Of a DNA stretch of 64,000 nucleotides, positions 16,966-25,757 are shown one piece after another; positions within the stretch are counted from its first letter, which is position 1, and each line of letters begins with the position of its first letter. The notes beneath the pieces were generated by a model that was not told the origin of the DNA, did not search any database, and saw only the letters and a program-made list of their open reading frames with translations. The DNA is from CAVRQM01 sp963756975. Lineage in GTDB: Bacteria; Pseudomonadota; Alphaproteobacteria; Acetobacterales; Acetobacteraceae. The DNA is taken from the NCBI GenBank assembly GCA_963756975.1, contig CAVWPS010000002.1, positions 930,001 to 994,000 of the forward strand. The letters are read 5' to 3'. The position numbers and the translations under genes are program-made.

Positions 16966-17970
16966 ATGGACACCGTTCAGACCGCCCCCCGTTCCCCGTT
17001 CGCTCGCCTGCCCGTCTGGCCGCCCCGCCGCGCGGAAAAATCTACGACAGCATCCTGGACACTGTCGGGCGGCACGCCGCTGGTGCGGGTGCCGCGCCTG
17101 ACCGCCGCCGACGGGCTGGTGGCCGACCTGTCGCTAAAACTCGAATTCTTCAACCCGCTGAGTTCGGTCAAGGACCGGATCGGGCTGGCGATGATCGACG
17201 CGGCCGAGGCGACCGGCGAGATCGCGCCCGACCGCTCCGTGCTGGTCGAGCCGACGAGCGGCAACACCGGCATCGCGCTGGCCTTCGTCGCCGCCGCGCG
17301 CGGCTACCGGCTGATCGTGACGATGCCGGAGGGGGCGTCGATCGAGCGGCGCAAGATGCTGCGGCTGCTGGGGGCGGAGCTGCAGCTGACCCCGGCCAAG
17401 CTCGGCATGGCCGGCGCCATCGCCCGCGCCGACGCGATCGTGGCCGAGACGCCGGGCGCCTGGGTGCCGCGCCAGTTCGACAACCCGGCCAACCCGGCCG
17501 CGCACGAGGCGGGCACGGCGGAGGAAATCTGGGCCGACACGGCGGGGCGGGTGGACATCGTGGTCGGCGGGGCCGGCACCGGCGGCACGCTGACCGGCAT
17601 CGCGCATGCGCTCAAGCCGCGCAAACCCGGGCTGCGGGTGCTGGCGGTCGAGCCGGCCGAGAGTGCGGTGCTGTCGGGCGACGAGCCGGGGCCGCACGGG
17701 CTGCAGGGCATCGGGCCCGGTTTTATCCCGCGCGTGCTCGATCTGGCCGCACTCGACGGGGTGATCCGGGTCAGCGAGCGCGAGGGTCTGGCGACCGCAC
17801 GCAGATGTGCTTCGCTGGAGGGGATTCCGATCGGGATTTCGTCCGGTGCCGCCCTTTTCGCGGCCCTCGATCTTGCGCGCGACCCGGCGAATGCGGGTAG
17901 AATCATCGTATGCATCATTCCGAGTTTCGCCGAGCGCTATCTCAGCACCGCTCTCTTCGCGGGCCTCTGA
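16966..17970 (+). CDS. cysK: Cysteine synthase CysK (5' end frameshifted)
   Basis: CysK makes cysteine from O-acetylserine and sulfide using PLP. The body shows the PLP-Lys region NPLSSVKDRIG, PTSGNTGIALAF, the GGAGTGGTLTG phosphate loop and GISSGAALFA. The conserved N-terminal block KIYDSILDTVG is present but lies in another frame at about 17034-17069. It joins GGTPLVRVPRL only if one G is removed from the run at 17067-17069. The in-frame ATG at 16966 reads nonsense over that stretch. The true start may be the GTG at 16932, which gives a 3n+1 span, or the ATG at 16966 with a second indel. Otherwise normal. Confidence 0.87.
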   Translation: MDTVQTAPRSPFARLPVWPPRRAEKSTTASWTLSGGTPLVRVPRLTAADGLVADLSLKLEFFNPLSSVKDRIGLAMIDAAEATGEIAPDRSVLVEPTSGNTGIALAFVAAARGYRLIVTMPEGASIERRKMLRLLGAELQLTPAKLGMAGAIARADAIVAETPGAWVPRQFDNPANPAAHEAGTAEEIWADTAGRVDIVVGGAGTGGTLTGIAHALKPRKPGLRVLAVEPAESAVLSGDEPGPHGLQGIGPGFIPRVLDLAALDGVIRVSEREGLATARRCASLEGIPIGISSGAALFAALDLARDPANAGRIIVCIIPSFAERYLSTALFAGL

Positions 17971-18416
17971 GGCGTCCGATCGCGGCAGCGAGCCTGCTGA
18001 CGCTGCTCGCGACGGCGTCACCGGCCGCCCAGGCCGCGCAGGCCGCGCCGAACCCGTTATCGGGCGGTCTGCATGGGCAATCGCGCGTGCTGATCGTGTT
18101 CGCGCCGTCCGACACCGACCCGCTGCTGCGCGAGCAGCGGTCCGCACTGCATCCCGGCTCGCCGGCGAGTGCGGAGCGCGACCTGGCGGTCGTCGAGGTG
18201 ATCGGCGATGCGGCCGCGAACCCGCAAATCGACGGTCGGGCGCTGCGGGCCAGCTACCGGGTGCCGCGCGACGTGTTCACCGTCATTCTCATCGGCAAGG
18301 ACGGCGGCGAGAAACTGCGCAAGCTTCGTCCCCTCTCGGAGGCCGCCTTGTTCGCCACGATCGACCGGATGCCGATGCGACGCGAAGAAGCCGCCCAGCA
18401 GAAAGCCCAGCCGTGA
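17910..18416 (+). CDS. DUF4174-family exported protein
   Basis: This 168-aa precursor has an N-terminal signal sequence (PIAAASLLTLLATASPAAQA) followed by a thioredoxin-like fold of the DUF4174 type. Features are SRVLIVFAPSDTDPLL, AERDLAVVEVIG, and FTVILIGKDGGEKLR. The family is found in periplasmic or membrane-linked proteins of unknown role. It has no CxxC motif, so it is not an active thioredoxin. The ATG lies inside the end of cysK (61-bp overlap), and its stop overlaps the next start, so it is in an operon with the two lipoproteins. Confidence 0.82.
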   Translation: MHHSEFRRALSQHRSLRGPLRRPIAAASLLTLLATASPAAQAAQAAPNPLSGGLHGQSRVLIVFAPSDTDPLLREQRSALHPGSPASAERDLAVVEVIGDAAANPQIDGRALRASYRVPRDVFTVILIGKDGGEKLRKLRPLSEAALFATIDRMPMRREEAAQQKAQP

Positions 18417-18946
18417 CGCGCGCCGCACTGGCACTTCTGGCCGCGACCGCGCTGGCCGGGTGCAACAGCGTGCGCGGTCCGCTGCTGACCGAAGGGACGG
18501 CCGACGCCGCCGGCATCGCGGGCGCCGGTGTCGCCAGCAGCCTGACCAAGGACGCGACGGTCGGCGCCGGCATCGGCCTCGGCGTGCAGTCGCTGGCCCA
18601 GGCCGGGCTGCAGGTGGTCGAGCGGCGGGTCCACCGCGCCGAGCAGGACCGCATCGCCGCCGTCGCCGGCACGCTGCCGGAGGGCTCGGCCGCCGCATGG
18701 TCGGTCTCCCACGACGTGCCGATCGAGGACGACGAGCACGGCAGCGTCGTCGTCACGAGAATCCTCGCGGCCCGGCCGAGCGCGGGCGACGCGTTCACCT
18801 GCAAGGAGATCGTGTTCTCGGTCGACGTGCCGGAAGACGCGGCGCTGCGCCGGTCGTTCTACACCGCGTCCGTGTGCCTCGACGGGGCGACCTGGAAGTG
18901 GGCGACGGCGGAACCGGCGACGGCGCGCTGGGGCAGCCTGCAGTGA
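18413..18946 (+). CDS. Predicted lipoprotein, paralogue A
   Basis: This 177-aa precursor has a lipobox LAGC with the lipidated Cys at residue 17, then a glycine/alanine-rich segment (AAGIAGAGVASSL, GAGIGLGVQSLAQ) that could lie on or in the membrane. The C-terminal domain has two cysteines (FTCKEIVFSV and SVCLDGATWKWA). It is clearly related to the next gene: both end in a W-x-WA-x-AEPA-x-x-RWG-x-LQ pattern. It starts at a GTG overlapping the DUF4174 stop. Family and function are not recognised. Confidence 0.75.
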   Translation: MTRAALALLAATALAGCNSVRGPLLTEGTADAAGIAGAGVASSLTKDATVGAGIGLGVQSLAQAGLQVVERRVHRAEQDRIAAVAGTLPEGSAAAWSVSHDVPIEDDEHGSVVVTRILAARPSAGDAFTCKEIVFSVDVPEDAALRRSFYTASVCLDGATWKWATAEPATARWGSLQ

Positions 18947-19425
18947 TGCGGGCCGCATTGCTGCTGACGGTGGTGGCCCTCGGCGGCTGCCGGGCCGCCG
19001 GCAGCATCACCGGCGTGGTCGCCGGCGGGATCGCGGGCGGGGCCTCGGCCAACCCGGCGGTCGGCTACGCGGTCGGGCTCGGGGTCAAAGTCGCGGCCAC
19101 GGCGACGCTGCAATATGTCGGCCGCCTCCGCCAGCACGCCGAGCAGGACGCGATCGCCGCCGCCGCCGGACCGCTGCCGGACGGGACCAGCACGGCGTGG
19201 AAGATCGAGCACGACATTCCGCTGTTCGATGATGAAAACGGGACCGTCACTGTGGTGAGAACGATCGCGAACCCGATCGCCGAGTGCCGCGAGATCGCGT
19301 TCAGCGTGAAGGCCGACAAGCCCGACCCGGATGCGCGCTACACGACGACGATCTGCAAGCAGGCCCGCGGCTGGACCTGGGCGGAGGCGGAACCCGCCGT
19401 CGAGCGGTGGGGATACCTGCAATAA
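18946..19425 (+). CDS. Predicted lipoprotein, paralogue B
   Basis: This 159-aa precursor has lipobox LGGC with Cys at residue 15 and a glycine-rich stretch (GVVAGGIAGGASANPAVG) resembling glycine-zipper segments. Its second half aligns with paralogue A: AEQDAIAAAAGPLP, the AWKIEHDIPLFDDENG block, one Cys in AECREIAFSV, another in TTTICKQARGW, and the RWGYLQ end. Start and stop overlap in TGATG with the gene before, so the pair is coupled. It probably arose by tandem duplication. Function unknown. Confidence 0.75.
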   Translation: MRAALLLTVVALGGCRAAGSITGVVAGGIAGGASANPAVGYAVGLGVKVAATATLQYVGRLRQHAEQDAIAAAAGPLPDGTSTAWKIEHDIPLFDDENGTVTVVRTIANPIAECREIAFSVKADKPDPDARYTTTICKQARGWTWAEAEPAVERWGYLQ

Positions 19426-19444
19426 CAAGAGGGTTGCGGCCGGA

Positions 19445-19519
19445 TGGTGGGCGCTACAGGGATTGAACCTGTGACCCCCACCGTGTCAAGGTGATGCTCT
19501 CCCGCTGAGCTAAGCGCCC
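19445..19519 (-). tRNA. tRNA-Val (GAC)
   Basis: The reverse strand gives a 75-nt cloverleaf with encoded CCA at 19445-19447. The acceptor stem is GGGCGCT with AGCGCCC. The D arm is AGCTCAGCGGGAGAGC. The anticodon loop is CTTGACA (anticodon GAC, Val). The T arm is CAGGTTCAATCCCTG. The AT-richer islet with the Z1 gene begins just beyond its 5' end. Confidence 0.95.
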
Positions 19520-19622
19520 ATCCGGCCGGGTCGGGGGTGGATAGCGCGGGTGGCGGCGGTTGCAACCTGCCAGCCCCAGCGGTGGCCTGCTTGCATTCGA
19601 GGAGTGGAGCTGAGCAGTCGAT

Positions 19623-21954
19623 TTAACCTGCAACTTTCATCGCGAAAACACAGGGCTCAGCGTCCGTCGGAGCCGCAAAAAGTGGCCACCAAAACTTGTG
19701 CGCGGTCCAGCCTAAGTCCTTACCACCTTGCTGCTGGAGAAGGATGAGGGCCGGCTTCGATCGAGGTTCTTCGAGCACCTTGCGCCGAAGAACTGTGCCG
19801 AGGATCGATCGCCCAGATTTATCGCCCGACTTAGCGCAATTCAACTTTCTACCCGTCTCAGCGTAAATCAGGATCGTACCATTCTCCACCCCGCGCCCCA
19901 TCAGTGTAGTAGTCAATCAAGCCACGCATGGCATCCCATTCAAATTCGACGGCATCGAACTCCATGCTTTTTTCAATAGTGTTAAGGATGGAAATCACTC
20001 GATCGCGCTCGACGGCTACAAACCCTCCCGTATCGCGCCAATCGGCTTCTATAAGTTGATCGAGCTCAGCTTGAATTTTCGCCATTATAGTGCCCCCCTT
20101 CGTCTGGAAGTCACTAGGCAAAAGCATATCGTCCGGGGACACGGCAACAACATTGCTAAGTGGCACTTTGTTGGGGGCGCAGGGGCGGATCTGGTGAAGC
20201 GCATCCGACTGAATGAATACTACTCCCGCCTCATGAGCCCCCGTCTCGAACGCGTGTCGGAGCGATCCCTCGAGCGTGTTGATCGTGTAGAGCCGATCAT
20301 ATACTGCCCGTGAGGTGTAGAAACGGGTCACCGCTAAGTCACGCCTATCGCGATTGCCATACATTCGGGAGTGTTGCAACACCGTATCAGCCTGCATCTT
20401 CTTCGGGTTACGTCCATAATAAAATGATATTAAATTCGGAATTGTGATGCCGCGATCGAGAATGTTTCCACCCACCCAGATGTTATACGGTGTACGCAGC
20501 TTTAGCTCAGCATTTGCGTCGAGCAAGGCCATCACATGCACATCCGAGTTGACCTTCTCCACTGCAACATCGTCACTTTGAAGAGCGTCGATGAAAGCGT
20601 CGAAGGATTCGTTTTCCTCGGGCATACTCCCCTTATCGGCGAGCACTGATATCTCCAAGTCGGCAAATGCTGCATCGAAAAGCGGACGCAACTGCGCTGG
20701 ATCATTTTCCGCAGCGTCTACAATAGCTTTAAAGATCCAGTCGATCACTTGGTCCTGCCAAGCGTGAGCAGAGCGTGCGACATCATTGTGAATTACCATC
20801 GCATATTTTTTTGACCGTTCTCCACTCTCGTGTTGCTGCCACCGGCGGACACCTACCGCAACAACGAATGTGATTATGGCACGGCGCAACCCAATCAAGT
20901 TATCTGTTTCAAGAACATTGCTCGCGCTGATCCGGCGCTTATCGGATTGCCTGAGAGCATCCTGTTCCTGCTCGCCCACCTCAACTACTAACTTGGAACG
21001 GGGATCATCTTCATCGAAGAGCCCAAAATAGTCGTCACCACCCACATAACCTGAGTGGATCGGAAGTAGTTTGGTAAACGCGGGCCGCTTCGGCTTGAAG
21101 ACACAACTCGTATCTGCCTCGTCGTAATCTTCAGGCTGGAGGTAAAGCGAATAAGGGGTGGCCGTAACCTGCAAAAAAGCAATACCAGTTGTCAGCTCTC
21201 GAAGTTGATCGATTTGGTCCGCGATTGTTCCCTGATTAACGACAGTCTCGCCAGCTTTCCGAACGTAGCGAACGCTTGCAAAATCAGCTTCATCGTCAAC
21301 AATTAGCACCTTGCGGTCTTGCAAGTCTTCGTGGCTTTCGATGAACTCAATCAGTTTATCGAGGTTACGCGCCTGCTTTTTTGCGACCACAACCATTTTT
21401 CGCCGCAGTTCGGTGCGGCGAAGTGTTCCCGGCATGTTCATGATATCGACGACGAGAAATTCATCGTCCTTGATGAACTCAGCAAAATCACTCTCAAGTC
21501 GCCTAACCGTCTGAGCCGAGAGCGTTTTCGTCCCTTTGGTCAAGACTAGCGCCATGTCGAAGCCTCGATCGAACGCTCTCGCGATTACACCTACAAAACC
21601 TCGAGTCTTGCCAGATTGAATTTTACCGAGAAGCATTCCGGGCCTATCTCCGCTAGTGGAAGCGCTTTCCAGTTCACTGACAATTTCCTCGATACAGCTA
21701 GAGAGCGCATCATCATCGTTTCTATAGCTTTTAAGGCGTGGGTAATACGACGATGACTCTTCTAAGGTGCTTAACTTGCGGTTGTTGCGCTTGAGCCATG
21801 CACGAATTTGTGTGCGTCTGAAAACAGGACCAGAGGCGAGATCTTTTAGGGGTTGCGGAAAGTCGGACGAACGAACTCGCCAGTTCGCGACAGCCTGGGT
21901 AGTGACGCTTGCCATAGCAGCAATCTCGCTGATGCCGACCAAATCGTGTTCCAT
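19623..21954 (-). CDS. Z1-domain ATPase with N-terminal HTH (apparent frameshift near 3' end)
   Basis: Z1 proteins are helicase-like ATPases known from MORC-linked and restriction-type conflict systems. The N terminus (about 1-60) is a MerR/AlpA-like helix-turn-helix (ISEIAAMASVTTQAVANW). It is followed by a Walker A-like GKIQSGKTRG, LIVDDEADFA (Walker B), LQVTATPYSLYLQ and the Z1 hallmark WVGGNILDRGITIP with QHSRMYGNRDR. The frame stops at 19858. However, a protein-like tail (NGTILIYAETGRKL, FWWPLFAAPTDAEP) continues in the next frame to 19623. It joins if one base is removed from the C-run at 19889-19892. The span is then 3n+1 and about 776 aa. Codon use is AT-richer than in its neighbours, so it was probably acquired. 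No MORC or nuclease partner is adjacent. Confidence 0.82.
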
Positions 21955-21985
21955 GCGTGCGTCCTGTGATTAACTTCTTCTCCTG

Positions 21986-22014
21986 TGTGTATGACGCTCA
22001 CACTGCCATGTCAA
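21986..22014 (-). promoter_or_regulatory. Sigma-70-type promoter of the Z1 gene
   Basis: On the minus strand a perfect TTGACA (22009-22014) is followed after exactly 17 bp by TACACA (21986-21991), about 30 bp before the Z1 ATG. An AGGA lies nine bases before that ATG. The match is much better than those ahead of the neighbouring GC-rich genes. The HTH head of the Z1 protein might act here, which is only a guess. Confidence 0.55.
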
Positions 22015-22134
22015 TAACTGTGATGTCGTTCTGACTCGAGCAGCCTGCCTTCCCCGCTTTTCCAGCAGCCTGGTGAACGGCGCACGGCCAACTCCGCGAG
22101 AAGCAGGATTGCTCCGCCCCACCAACCCGGTTCA

Positions 22135-23046
22135 ATGCGCACCGAATGGACGTCCTCACCCACACCGCCCCGCCTCACGTGGTGCTCGCGCCCACCGTGC
22201 AGACTCGTCCTCACCCATACCGCGCCACCGTACGTGGTGCTCGCCCCAACCGAGCAGACCGTGCCGCTGGTCGTCGTCTCGGCGCATTCCGGGCGCGACT
22301 ACCCGGCCGACTTCCTCGCGGGCTCCCTGCTCGATCTGACCGCACTCCGGCGGAGCGAGGATACCGATACCGACTGGCTGTTCGCCGCCGCCCCCGCCCT
22401 CGGGGCACCGCTGCTGTGCGCCAATTTTCCGCGCGCGATGTGCGACGCGAACCGGGCGAAGTGGGAGCTCGATCCCGCGATGTTCGATGAGGCGCTGCCG
22501 GCCTACGTCACCCGCGACGGGCCGCGCGTGGCGGCCGGGATCGGGACGATCGCGCGCGTCATCGCGTCCGGCGAGGCGATCCACCGGGGCAAGATGTCGT
22601 TCGCGACCGCCGCGTCGCGGATCGAGCGGTGCTGGCAGCCGTTTCACGACGCGCTGGCCGAGCTGGTGGCGGCGACCGTCCTGAAATTCGGGCATTGCGT
22701 GCTGATCGACGCGCACTCCATGCCGAGCCAGTCGCAGCGGGCCGGGCGCGCGGCGGATGTGGTGCTGGGCGACGCGCACGGGATGTCGTGCGGCGCCGGG
22801 CTCACGAAATGCGTGGAGGCGGCGCTGACCGGGGGCGGGTTCCGGGTGCGGCGCAACGACCCGTATGCCGGCGGCTACATCACCCGCCACTACGGCAAGC
22901 CGCGCGCGCGGGTGCATGCGCTGCAGATCGAGGTGGCGCGGGCGATCTATCTGGACGAGCAGCTTGTGGTCCGGCTGCCGGGTGCCGCACGGATCGCGCG
23001 CGGGATGACGGAGTTGCTTCAGGCTGCCGCGGGTTGGCGCGAGTAA
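22135..23046 (+). CDS. N-formylglutamate amidohydrolase-family protein
   Basis: This family hydrolyses N-formylglutamate or related N-acyl amino acids with a bound zinc. Motifs are VVVSAHSGRDYP, the RSEDTDTDWLF block, LIDAHSMPS, and NDPYAGGYITRHYGKP followed by HALQIEVARAIYLDE. The body is complete. The 5' end is odd: the first codons are copied in a 55-bp tandem repeat. As it stands the frame opens at the ATG at 22135; the GTG codons at 22234 and 22237 are alternatives. The ancestral start is probably an ATG in the upstream copy (MDVLTHTAPP). No other histidine-degradation gene is nearby, so the exact substrate is open. Confidence 0.85.
   Translation: MRTEWTSSPTPPRLTWCSRPPCRLVLTHTAPPYVVLAPTEQTVPLVVVSAHSGRDYPADFLAGSLLDLTALRRSEDTDTDWLFAAAPALGAPLLCANFPRAMCDANRAKWELDPAMFDEALPAYVTRDGPRVAAGIGTIARVIASGEAIHRGKMSFATAASRIERCWQPFHDALAELVAATVLKFGHCVLIDAHSMPSQSQRAGRAADVVLGDAHGMSCGAGLTKCVEAALTGGGFRVRRNDPYAGGYITRHYGKPRARVHALQIEVARAIYLDEQLVVRLPGAARIARGMTELLQAAAGWRE
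22151..22260 (+). repeat. 55-bp imperfect tandem duplication at the 5' end of the amidohydrolase gene
   Basis: Bases 22151-22205 and 22206-22260 align end to end with 46 of 55 identical. Both copies encode the same start of protein (VLTHTAPPHVVLAP and VLTHTAPPYVVLAP), but because 55 is not a multiple of three they lie in different frames. Only the second copy is in frame with the enzyme. Confidence 0.85.
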
Positions 23047-23053
23047 AAAAAAT

Positions 23054-23075
23054 GGCGGCACCCGAAGGCGCCGCC
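23054..23075. terminator. GC hairpin with adjacent A8 tract
   Basis: GGCGGC (23054-23059) can pair with GCCGCC (23070-23075) around a 10-base loop, directly after the amidohydrolase stop. The A8 tract at 23045-23052 would read as U8 after the hairpin on a minus-strand transcript. On the plus strand only AAGTTT follows. It could end plus-strand transcription weakly, but no minus-strand gene close by needs it. Confidence 0.35.
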
Positions 23076-23203
23076 AAGTTTAGGGAGGAAACGTCCAAGA
23101 AGCAGACAACGCCGAAGCGTCATGCTGCGCTGCAACAAATGCACCTGTCCGCGAACTTCTGCAAGACCTCTTTGCGCGTTTCGCCTCAACCGGCTATCAC
23201 GGT

Positions 23204-25757
23204 TTGGTGGCTGGAACATTACCGGAACAAGTCGCCCTGCCGCCCGCCTTCGTGGGCTGGTTCGCGGAGCGGGGCTGGTCGTTACGGCCGCATCAGGCGC
23301 AGGTGCTGGCCGCAGCACGAGACCGGCACTCGACCCTGCTGATCGCGCCGACCGGCGGCGGCAAGACGCTGGCCGGGTTCCTGCCGGCGTTGACCGAGCT
23401 GGCGGCGCATCCCCACACCGGCCTGCACACGCTGTATGTGAGCCCGCTGAAAGCGTTGGCGACCGATATCGCGCGAAACCTGACCGTGCCGGTGGCCGAG
23501 ATGGGGCTGCCGATCACGATCGACACCCGCACCGGCGACACCGGCAGCGAGGCCAGGAAGCGGCAGCGCGCGACGCCGCCGAACATCCTGCTCACGACGC
23601 CCGAAAGCCTCGCGGTCCTGCTGAGCCTGCAGGATGCGGCAACCATGTTCGCGGGACTGCGGCAGGTCATCATCGACGAGGTGCACGCGCTGGCCGGCAC
23701 CAAGCGCGGCGACCAGCTGGCCCTGTGCCTGGCGAGGCTGTCGGTGTTCGCGCCGGACCATCTGCGGATCGGCCTGTCGGCGACCGTCGCCCACCGCGCC
23801 CCGCTGCGCGCCTACGTCTCGCCCAGCGGCCAGCCGGACGGGGCGGTTCTGATCGAGGCGGAAGGCGGGGCGGCACCCGACATCACCATGCTGCTCCCGG
23901 ACGGGAGGCTGCCGTGGTCCGGGCCATATGGGCCTGTTCAGCGCGCCCGAGATCATGGAGCGCATTCGCGAGGCCGGGATGACGATCGTGTTCGTCAACA
24001 CCCGCGCCCAGTCGGAGCTGATGTTTCAGGCGCTGTGGCGGCTGAACGAGGGCACGCTGCCGATCGCGATCCACCACGGCAGCCTGGAGCTGGAACAGCG
24101 CAAGCGGGTCGAGGCGGCGATGGCGGCCGGCGAACTGCGCGCGGTGGTGGCCACATCCTCGCTCGACCTCGGGATCGACTGGGGCGGCGTCGATCAGGTG
24201 CTGCAGGTCGGTGCCCCGAAAGGCGTGTCGCGGCTGCTGCAGCGGGTCGGGCGCGCCAACCACCGGATGGACGAGGCGAGCCGCGCGATCCTGGTCCCGG
24301 CCAACCGGTTCGAGGTGCTGGAGTGCGAGGCGGCCATCTTGGGCGTGGCCGCGAACGAGCTGGACGGCGACCCGCCGCGCCCGGGCGGACTGGATGTGCT
24401 GGCGCAACACATTTTGGGATGCGCCTGCACCGCCCCATTTTTGCCCGACGAACTATTTGCCGAAGTCACGCGCGCGTCCCCCTACGCGGAGCTGACGCGA
24501 GAAAATTTCGAGGACGTGCTGACCTTCGTCGAGAACGGCGGCTACGCGCTGGCCGGCTACGAGCGCTACCGAAAGCTGTTCCGCGACAGCGAGGGCCGGG
24601 TGCACGTCGTGAGCGAGCGGGTGGCGCGGCAGCACCGGATGAACATCGGCACGATCGTCGACGCGCCGTCGCTCAAAATCCGGTTTCACGGGCGGATGGG
24701 CGGGGCGCTCGGCGAGATCGAGGAGGCGTTCGCGAACCAGCTCGTCCCCGGCGACACGTTCATGTTCGCCGGGCGGCTGCTGAAATTCGTGCGGATGTTC
24801 GAGACGACGGTCGAGGTGAGTGCGTCCGCCGAGGGCGAGCCCCGGGTGCCGACCTGGGTGGGTGCCCGGCAGCCGATGACGACCAACCTCGCGGCCAGGG
24901 TGCGCAACATGCTGCACCGGCCTGAAACATGGCACTTGTTCCCCGATCCGGTGCGCGAATGGCTCGATCTGCAGGCCGCCCGCTCCCGCCTGCCCGGCCC
25001 CGACGATCTGCTGGTGGAGACGTTCCCGCGCGGCGACCGGTACTACCTCGTCGCGTATTGCTTCGAGGGGGCGCAGGCGCATCAGACGCTCGGCCTGTTG
25101 CTGACGCGGCGGATGGAGCGTGCGGGGTTTCAGCCGCTCGGGTTCGTGGCCACCGACTACGTGCTGGCGACCTGGTCGGCACGGCCGCCGCGCGATGTGG
25201 CGGCGTTGTTCGAGGCGGACATGATGGGCGACGATCTGGAGGCATGGATGGCCGAAAGCTCCATGCTGCGCCGGACTTTTAGGAACATCGCCGTCATCTC
25301 CGGGCTGATCGAACGCCAGCAGCCGAGCGGGCCGGGGCGCAACCGGCGGCAGGTCACGGTCAACAGCGACCTGATCTACGACGTGCTGCGCCGGCATCAG
25401 CCGGACCATGTGCTGCTGCGCGCCACAAGGGCCGACGCGGCGGGGGGGCTGACGGACATCGGCCGGATCGCGGGCATGTTGTCGCGAATCCACGGCCGGG
25501 TGCGTCACATGGCGCTGTCGCGGTGCAGCCCGCTCGCGGTGCCGGTCCTGCTCGAAATCGGGCGGGAGAGCGTGCGGACGACCGGGGCGGAGGACGATTT
25601 GTTGGAGGAGGCGGCGCTGCTTGCGGACATCATGGACGAGCCGGAGCCGTTCGCGCTCACCGCGCCGGATCTGGGCCCGGTGACCAAGATCGCCCAGCGC
25701 ACCAGAAGCGGGACGCGCGGCGGGCGCGGCGGCGGGCTCGGGCGGCGCGTCGGATGA
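23204..25757 (+). CDS. Ligase-associated DEXH-box DNA helicase, Lhr-like (apparent frameshift)
   Basis: This Lhr-related superfamily 2 helicase belongs to a DNA-damage cassette usually found with an ATP-dependent ligase, an exonuclease and PdeM. It shows Q-like RPHQAQVL, Walker A APTGGGKT, the IIDEVHAL (DEVH) box, GLSATV, and in the second half TSSLDLGIDWGGVD and QRVGRANHR. After GRLPWSG the frame breaks. Removing one G from the run at 23921-23923 restores HMGLFSAPEIMERI and gives a 3n+1 span of about 851 aa. The start is the TTG at 23204 or the GTG at 23207. PdeM starts just before its stop. Confidence 0.88.

Noticed and set aside
19623..19916. Separate small gene downstream of the Z1 gene
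   Set aside because: Its tail reads on from the Z1 protein after removal of one base in a C-run, and it has no own start signal; a frameshift explains it better.
19445..22014. tRNA-Val as an integration site for the Z1 islet
   Set aside because: The islet is on the 5' side of the tRNA, no integrase is present and I found no direct repeat of the tRNA end.
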